Below, in pieces: positions 61,944-64,000 of a DNA stretch of 64,000 bases. This DNA is from Streptomyces rhizoryzae. GTDB lineage: Bacteria; Actinomycetota; Actinomycetes; Streptomycetales; Streptomycetaceae. The notes below the pieces were generated by a model, which did no database searches, was not told the origin of the DNA, and saw nothing but the letters and a program-made list of their open reading frames with translations. How positions within the stretch are numbered: the stretch's first letter is position 1; the number at the start of each line of letters is the position of its first letter. A program made the position numbers and the translations under genes. Where the stretch lies: the NCBI RefSeq assembly GCF_023155275.1, contig NZ_JALMUV010000037.1:1-64000 (forward strand), in the 5' to 3' direction.

Positions 61944-63398
61944 ATGAGCACAGCGCACACCGGTACGGGCCCGGAGCCCGGTCATGTCGTGGTCATCGGC
62001 GGCGGGATCGCGGGGCTGGCCGCCGCGCACCGGCTGCTGGCGGGCGGCGCCCGGGTGACCCTCCTGGAGTCCTCGGGACGGCTCGGCGGCAAGCTGCTGG
62101 CCGGCGACATCGCGGGCGTACCGGTCGACCTCGGCGCCGAGTCGATGCTGGCCCGGCGGCCGGAGGCGGTGGAGCTGGCGCGCGCCGTGGGCCTGGGCGA
62201 GCGGCTCCAGCCGCCCGGCACCGCCACCGCCTCCCTGTGGACCCGCGGGGCGCTGCGCCCGATGCCCAAGGGCCATGTGATGGGCGTCCCCGGCGACCTC
62301 GGGCCGCTCGCCGCCTCCGGGGTGCTCTCCCCCGAGGGCCTGGCGCGGATCGAGCAGGACCGGACGCTGCCGGCCACCGAGGCCGGCGACGACGTCGGGG
62401 TCGGCGCGTACGTCGCGGCCCGGCTCGGCCGCGAGGTCGTCGACCGGCTCGTCGAACCGCTGCTCGGCGGGGTCTACGCCGGTGACGCGTACCGCATCTC
62501 GATGCGGGCGGCCGTCCCGCAGCTGTTCGAGGCCGCGCGGCGCGGCGGTTCGCTGATCGAGGGCGTCCGCGCCCTCCAGGAGCGCACCGCGGCCACCGTC
62601 CCCGGGGGTCCGGCCGCCACCGGCCCGGTCTTCATGGGCCTCGCCGGCGGTATCGGCACCCTGCCCGGCGCGGTCGCCGACGCCGTACGGCGCTCCGGCG
62701 GCGAGATCCTGCTGCACACCCCGGTGCACGAGCTGGCCCCGGCCGGCGGCGGCTGGCGGGTGCGGGCCGGCGACCGGTGGCTCACCGCCGACGCGGTGGT
62801 CCTGGCGGTGCCCGCGCCCGCCGCGGCCGGCCTGCTCCGCACCGGCGCGCCGGCCGCCGCCGGTGTGCTGGACGCCGTCGAGTACGCCTCGATGGCCCTG
62901 GTCACCATGGCCTTCCGCCGCGCCGACCTGCCCGCCGTCCCCGGTGGCAGCGGCTTCCTGGTGCCGCCGGTCGACGGCCGCCGGATCAAGGCGTCCACCT
63001 TCGCCAGCCACAAGTGGAACTGGATCGCCGAGGCCGGCCCGGACCTCTTCGTGCTGCGCACCTCCCTGGGCCGCTACGGAGACGACGCCGACCTGGCGCG
63101 GGACGACGCCGACCTGGTCGCCCTCTCCCGCACCGACCTCGGCGAGGCCGTCGGCCTGACCGCCCGCCCGGTGGCCGCCACGGTCACCCGCTGGGACGCC
63201 GGGCTGCCCCAGTACACCGTCGGCCACGTGGACCGGGTGGCCCGGATCCGCGCGGCGGTCGCCGGCCTGCCCGCCCCGCTGCGGGTCTGCGGGGCGCTCT
63301 ACGACGGCGTGGGCATCCCGGCCTGCGTCGGGTCGGCCCGGCAGGCCGCCGACGAGGTGCTCGGGACCCTGGCGGCGGGTTCCTCGGGGGGCGAGTGA
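61944..63398 (+). CDS. hemY: Protoporphyrinogen/coproporphyrinogen oxidase HemY
   Basis: 484-residue FAD enzyme that oxidises the porphyrinogen to porphyrin. In Actinobacteria this is normally coproporphyrinogen III to coproporphyrin III in the coproporphyrin-dependent route. FAD motif GGGIAG at 19-24, then the second FAD strand end LLESSGRLGGKL; GGVYAGDAYRISMRAAVPQL in the substrate domain; CGALYDGVGIPACVGSARQAA at the C-terminus. ATG at 61944 begins MSTAHTGTG. It is followed after 11 bp by hemQ, so the two are one operon. Confidence 0.95.
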   Translation: MSTAHTGTGPEPGHVVVIGGGIAGLAAAHRLLAGGARVTLLESSGRLGGKLLAGDIAGVPVDLGAESMLARRPEAVELARAVGLGERLQPPGTATASLWTRGALRPMPKGHVMGVPGDLGPLAASGVLSPEGLARIEQDRTLPATEAGDDVGVGAYVAARLGREVVDRLVEPLLGGVYAGDAYRISMRAAVPQLFEAARRGGSLIEGVRALQERTAATVPGGPAATGPVFMGLAGGIGTLPGAVADAVRRSGGEILLHTPVHELAPAGGGWRVRAGDRWLTADAVVLAVPAPAAAGLLRTGAPAAAGVLDAVEYASMALVTMAFRRADLPAVPGGSGFLVPPVDGRRIKASTFASHKWNWIAEAGPDLFVLRTSLGRYGDDADLARDDADLVALSRTDLGEAVGLTARPVAATVTRWDAGLPQYTVGHVDRVARIRAAVAGLPAPLRVCGALYDGVGIPACVGSARQAADEVLGTLAAGSSGGE

Positions 63399-63409
63399 GA
63401 ATGGAAGGC

Positions 63410-64000
63410 ATGACAGACGCTTCCGCCCCCGCCCCCGACAAGATCCCCCACGCCGGCAAGAAGGCCAAGGACCTCAACGAGGTCATCCGCTACACCCTCT
63501 GGTCGGTCTTCAAGCTGCGCGACGTGCTGCCCGAGGACCGGGCCGGCTACGCCGACGAGGTCGAGGAGCTGTTCGAGCAGCTCGCCGCCAAGGACGTGGT
63601 GGTCCGCGGCACGTACGACGTCTCCGGGCTGCGTGCCGACGCCGACGTCATGATCTGGTGGCACTCGGAGAGCTCCGACGCGCTCCAGGAGGCGTACAAC
63701 CGCTTCCGCCGCACCCGCCTGGGCCGCGCGCTGGAGCCGGTCTGGTCGAACATGGCGCTGCACCGCCCCGCGGAGTTCAACAAGTCGCACATCCCGGCCT
63801 TCCTCGCCGACGAGCGGGCCCGCGACTACGTGAGCGTCTACCCCTTCGTCCGCTCCTACGAGTGGTACCTCCTCCCCGACGAGGACCGCCGCCGGATGCT
63901 CGCCGACCACGGCAAGATGGCCCGCGGCTTCCCCGACGTCCGCGCCAACACCGTCCCCTCGTTCTCGCTCGGCGACTACGAGTGGATCCTGGCCTTCGAG
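63410..64000 (+). CDS. hemQ: Coproheme decarboxylase HemQ (3' end beyond the window)
   Basis: First 197 residues of the chlorite-dismutase-like HemQ/ChdC, which decarboxylates coproheme to heme b. Visible are KDLNEVIRYTLWSVFKLRDV, MIWWHSESSDALQEAYN, MALHRPAEFNKSHIPAF, the tyrosine-bearing YPFVRSYEWYLLP, and the heme-ligand His region MLADHGKMARGF. The reading frame is open at 64000, so the gene continues. ATG 63410 (MTDASAPAPDK) is chosen; an in-frame ATG at 63401 overlaps the GAAGG ribosome-like bases. It is coupled to hemY (11-bp gap). Together with hemE and hemY it indicates the coproporphyrin-dependent heme pathway. Confidence 0.95.
   Translation, partial: MTDASAPAPDKIPHAGKKAKDLNEVIRYTLWSVFKLRDVLPEDRAGYADEVEELFEQLAAKDVVVRGTYDVSGLRADADVMIWWHSESSDALQEAYNRFRRTRLGRALEPVWSNMALHRPAEFNKSHIPAFLADERARDYVSVYPFVRSYEWYLLPDEDRRRMLADHGKMARGFPDVRANTVPSFSLGDYEWILAFE

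Overview
The window is high-GC actinomycete DNA, almost certainly a Streptomyces chromosome. GTG starts are common, genes often overlap by 4 bp, and there are developmental (whiI), ROK/NgcEFG/XylFGH and A-factor-type signalling genes. From memory and unverified, the gene order resembles the S. coelicolor stretch that runs from the arginine deiminase genes to the late heme genes (about SCO5975 to SCO6042).

Layout. (1) 0.06-4.2 kb: arginine deiminase, ornithine carbamoyltransferase and an amino-acid permease; no carbamate kinase is visible. (2) 4.4-16.5 kb: an anthranilate (2-aminobenzoate) CoA-thioester catabolic cluster in two arms. The left arm is enoyl-CoA hydratase and a fused anthraniloyl-CoA monooxygenase/reductase. 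The right arm is a PaaX-type regulator, an anthranilate-CoA ligase and an acyl-CoA dehydrogenase. Between the arms (7.6-12.6 kb) sits a gamma-butyrolactone-type signalling cassette: an AfsA-like synthase, two ArpA/ScbR-like TetR receptors, an enone-reductase-like MDR protein and a HAD phosphatase. Three near-identical 15-bp inverted repeats lie in the promoters of the synthase and both receptors. (3) 16.6-23.5 kb: a lower-GC segment between imperfect direct repeats, with gene remnants, an epimerase/DMT-transporter/amidohydrolase operon, a divergent LysR regulator and a truncated IS5-like transposase. (4) 23.6-30 kb: an unusual XRE-HTH/MurA-like fusion, a DUF1648-GntR operon and aconitase. The fusion gene and aconitase share a TATCTC-N6-GAGAT promoter element.

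(5) 30-43.2 kb: a secreted FG-GAP protein, a GH92 alpha-mannosidase, the ngcEFG transporter, rok7B7 and xylFGH. (6) 43.5-52.6 kb: dxs, a cationic amino-acid permease, a small NYN/PIN-like protein, the FadB-like enzyme with its thiolase partner, and ribonuclease D. (7) 52.7-64 kb: whiI with a sigma-WhiG-type promoter, a DUF3000 protein, hemE, a CoA-disulfide-reductase-like flavoprotein, an aldehyde dehydrogenase, a second thiolase, a DUF4349 lipoprotein, hemY, and hemQ cut by the window end.

How it fits together: the left third joins nitrogen and aromatic acid catabolism to a signalling cassette. The middle handles amino-sugar and pentose uptake next to central carbon metabolism. The right third carries fatty acid beta-oxidation, sporulation control and the coproporphyrin-dependent heme pathway. 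No rRNA, tRNA, CRISPR array, intact integrase or polyketide/NRPS megasynthase was seen.
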